From Typha latifolia (lineage: Eukaryota > Streptophyta > Magnoliopsida > Poales > Typhaceae), in assembly GCA_019914945.1 (NCBI GenBank), contig CM034113.1, forward strand, positions 8,988,850-9,052,849: a stretch of 64,000 nucleotides of DNA, read 5' to 3'. Position 1 is the stretch's first letter. The number at the start of each line of letters is the position of its first letter. The position numbers and the translations under genes are program-made. A model generated the notes under the pieces. The model searched no databases and was not told the origin of the DNA. It saw only the letters and a program-made list of their open reading frames with translations. Below are positions 61,396 through 64,000 of the stretch, piece by piece.

Positions 61396-62722
61396 TCAAT
61401 CACCACTGGCACACCCCTGCATCCGCAATGAACACATTCTATAACCTTTTCTACCCTCAGATGTTTAGGAACCCTACAGACACATGTGGTGACAAAGTTG
61501 TGATCTCGTGTTTGCATACAGCGAAGGCAGCAAAGTCGCTCATAACCAGGCTGCATATGGTCAAGAAAAAAACCAGCATCATTTGAGAATGTAAAGTGAA
61601 AAAAGCAAAAGAGATATTTCAGGACAGAAGTTAAAAAAGGGGTGATAAATTATTTAGAAGGACAAGGATAGAAGCACCCATATTACGTAGCGACTACATC
61701 AGTAGAACTGAAATAGGAGAATTGGGGAATATTTAGTGTCATATAAATCTTCCAATTGCAAGCCTCTTGATATAAGAAGAGCCTCTTAACTAGTTCCAAA
61801 AAAAGGCAACTAATTACGTGTCCATTATTCCATTCACAAGCCTTTCTGAACTGGAATATAAGCCTTTGGATCTGATATGAATGCCAAATTATATCAGAAG
61901 AATGTGCGTCCATTGGTCGAACAAATTCATCTCAGGCTGGAAAATATTAGATGGTTAATACAAAAGAGTTTCCCATATACAAGGTTTCTAAAAGCTTAAG
62001 ACACCAAAAAAGTACCTCTTCACAGGGATAATGTACTCTAAATTTGCCCAAATAATAGTAAGACGAAATCTGGTCATGCTAGATGCTACAAGTATATATA
62101 TTTAAATATTTATAGGCACAAAGATAAACACATATGTAAACATTTTTATAGTTCTTCAGTGTCATATTTGGTTGCTATTTGTCAACAGTATTTACATAGA
62201 TTTGTTAACCAAACAACTGAAAGCACAACATAAGTTAAAAGAATTGAATCAAGGTTTCCTGTTTAGATATCTTAGGGCAATCATAGATACGTGAGTTGTC
62301 AAAGCCTATATAGGATGATTTAAATATAGCAGTAGAAGTCTACCTTTTTCCATTTGGCAATCAGATTAGGGTCTGCATATCCCTGATTGAGGCAGAATTC
62401 ATACAACTCCTTTGATATCTCCTTCCTTCTATGGTAAAGGTCATATATGTAGCGACTTTTCTGATGAGCAATTTGGAAGATCGGCCACAGTGCTTCACAT
62501 TTTCTCTTCCCATCATGTGGATCATTTTCGGCTGTTCCGTGATTAATTGGATATCAGCATGGAACATGTTATACGCATAGCATTTAACTATTTACACAAC
62601 TAATTATGAGCATGAAATATTTAAGAACCTTCTCTCATCTTTGCTTCTAGGTCAAGAACGGTAGGCTCAATAAGCTCCCATCCTTCTGGATATTTCACGC
62701 GGCTCGTCTTTATTTTAGGCAT
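61396..62722 (-). CDS. BUD31: BUD31/G10 splicing factor, frameshifted in the last codons
   Basis: Three coding exons, 62722-62629, 62531-62344 and 61550-61396. Exon 1 reads [20 protein letters not shown] and exon 2 starts [20 protein letters not shown]. Exon 3 reads [19 protein letters not shown], then [10 protein letters not shown] and [11 protein letters not shown]31 is a small, very conserved nuclear spliceosome protein with zinc-binding Cys clusters, active in pre-mRNA splicing, normally about 145 residues and ending GCASGD. Here the normal ending GCASGD plus stop is present in the DNA at 61414-61396, but one base is missing before it, in the G run at 61414-61417 (CCCC on the plus strand). 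As given, translation runs on past GCRG into VPVVIEG and beyond. The rest is intact, so this is either a sequencing error in a homopolymer or a young inactivating mutation. Splice sites are GT-AG. Confidence 0.9.
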
Positions 62723-63975
62723 ATTGTAGAACTTATTTCCACCTTATGCCTTCAAATAGTTAATATTGATCTGCATATGCAACAAAAACTATATATTAAG
62801 CCGTTCTGAAAAGGATAATTCATTACATGCATAAGTACTCATGCAAGGAAACAATAATCCTACTAACAATAGTTGCCTGAGGAAAGCTGGATATTTGGCA
62901 AAGGCAAAAAAGGTTGCGTTCTAACACCAAAGAATACATGAATGTGACAATGGTAAGTAAAAATTAAGGAAAATATATCCATGAGAAAGTAATACCCTGA
63001 TTGTATCGCCACACTATGCATTTTCAAAACTTTCGAGTGCAAACTAACAATCTCAAAAATCTCAAAAGAACTCGAACAACTCTAACTCAAATTGCATGAA
63101 GCGATCAGAATTGGTGAGCTGCAAAGGTCAAATATTTCCAAACAAGTAGTGCATACAAACTGAGAAAAAAACCACTAAAAGTCATCGATTCACGAGGATC
63201 TAAGATGTACAGCGAACATCAATGGGGCCAAGGTTTCAATTCGAACAAAGAGGTAAGATCATGTCGAATTAGTAGGATTGAAGTCTGCGATTACCACTAA
63301 TATGATGATCTCCCGGGCTAGGTTTAGGATTCATATGCGAATCGGCGGAGAAGAAGAGGGTCGTTACAAAGGAGTAACGAGAGAAAGTCAGGAGACGCTA
63401 TCAGAGAACACAATTAATCGCATTCGTTGATTGCAAAACTCGCGGTCCTGATTTAAAGAACTTAGCGAACGCGGCAATGATCGAATGTGGACCGTTTGAT
63501 CCACTACGGACGGTGTAGATGGCACCCTAAGAGTCTAATATATAGTTCATTACTGGCTCCCCTTCCTGTGTGCAAACCCTAGTCGATACCCTCCTCTGCA
63601 TCTAAATTTCTCTGCACATTCGGCGGCGGCGATCTTTATTATTTCAAGTAATCTCCATCTCTTTTCTTCTCTACTTCTTCTCTTTCTCCATTAATTCTCG
63701 TGTTTAACTTGTTCTGGGAATCCCGATTGTTGCTAAGTTTACACTGTAGATCTGTTTTCTCTTTCTTAACAAGTATGTAATTTGGCTCCTTTGTGTTCGT
63801 AATATATGTATGTCGTAGTTTCTTAATTTTGTTTCCGTGCGATACTATTAGATTCATATGGTTCTTTAAGAGAATATTTAGTTTGTGTTGCTATACCTTT
63901 ATGCAGTAGAATATTTGTTTTGCTGATAACTACACGTGATATCTTCTTCCAATATTTGTTTTTGATTTGCTTAGG
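62723..63975. promoter_or_regulatory. Divergent promoter region between BUD31 and the P2 gene
   Basis: The start codons are 1254 bases apart on opposite strands. On the right a GT-AG leader intron of the P2 gene is supported at 63648-63974 (CAA/GTAATC to TTGCTTAG). A telo-box AAACCCTA lies at 63574-63581, close to the inferred P2 transcription start, as is usual in plant ribosomal-protein promoters. BUD31 probably starts near 63400 with a spliced leader; I could not place that intron. Confidence 0.55.
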
Positions 63976-64000
63976 ATGAAGATTATTGCTGCTTATCTGC
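63976..64000 (+). CDS. 60S acidic ribosomal protein P2, N terminus only
   Basis: The last 25 bases of the window follow an acceptor (TTTGCTTAGG) and read MKIIAAYL, the conserved start of plant P2 proteins. P2 forms part of the ribosomal stalk that recruits translation factors. Supporting context: a telo-box and a leader intron upstream, both typical of ribosomal-protein genes. Only eight residues are visible, so the call is tentative. Confidence 0.7.

Overview
The window is plant nuclear DNA. It has about a dozen spliced genes with GT-AG introns, TATA boxes, poly-A/T-rich intergenic DNA and many AT, GA and GGGGA simple repeats. Two single-exon genes (a germin-like protein and a cytochrome P450) and the Root_cap coding exons are strongly GC-rich, while the other genes and the spacers are AT-rich. 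This bimodal GC pattern suggests a monocot, perhaps a non-grass commelinid such as a palm or a member of the banana order; that is inference. Nothing bacterial or viral was recognised.

Layout. 1-8027 (-): 15 coding exons of a large nuclear-type protein of the Arabidopsis At2g19390/At4g29790 family, running off the left edge, with a leader that carries facing telo-boxes. 11240-11881 (+): germin-like cupin. 12896-15040 (+): mitochondrial P-class PPR protein, followed by coding-like exons of unknown identity (15220-18480). 18928-21676 (+): CAAX prenyl protease 2. 22448-28081 (+): plastid-type aspartyl aminopeptidase. 28330-28563 (-): LITTLE ZIPPER peptide. 34385-38779 (+): 14-exon MFS transporter. 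44611-46131 (+): CYP94C-type P450 of jasmonoyl-isoleucine catabolism.

49043-56722 (-): a tandem array of Root_cap-domain secreted proteins, with three intact two-exon copies and one decayed relic. The last two copies arose from a recent duplication that includes their promoters. 58501-60385 (+): ATX1/CCH-type copper chaperone with an unusual Ala/Thr/Pro tail. 61396-62722 (-): the splicing factor BUD31, with an apparent one-base loss in its last codons. It is divergent from the start of a 60S acidic ribosomal protein P2 gene (63976, +) that leaves the window at the right edge.

The genes do not form one pathway; this is ordinary gene-rich chromosome. The local groupings that mean something are the Root_cap array and the BUD31/P2 divergent pair, two ubiquitous RNA/translation genes sharing one upstream region. 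The most rewarding places for a second look are the unexplained coding-like exons after the PPR gene, the BUD31 frameshift, two GC-AG introns required by the reading frame, the Root_cap array with its duplicated promoter element, and two pairs of duplicated unknown segments. I did not find a convincing new biological system.
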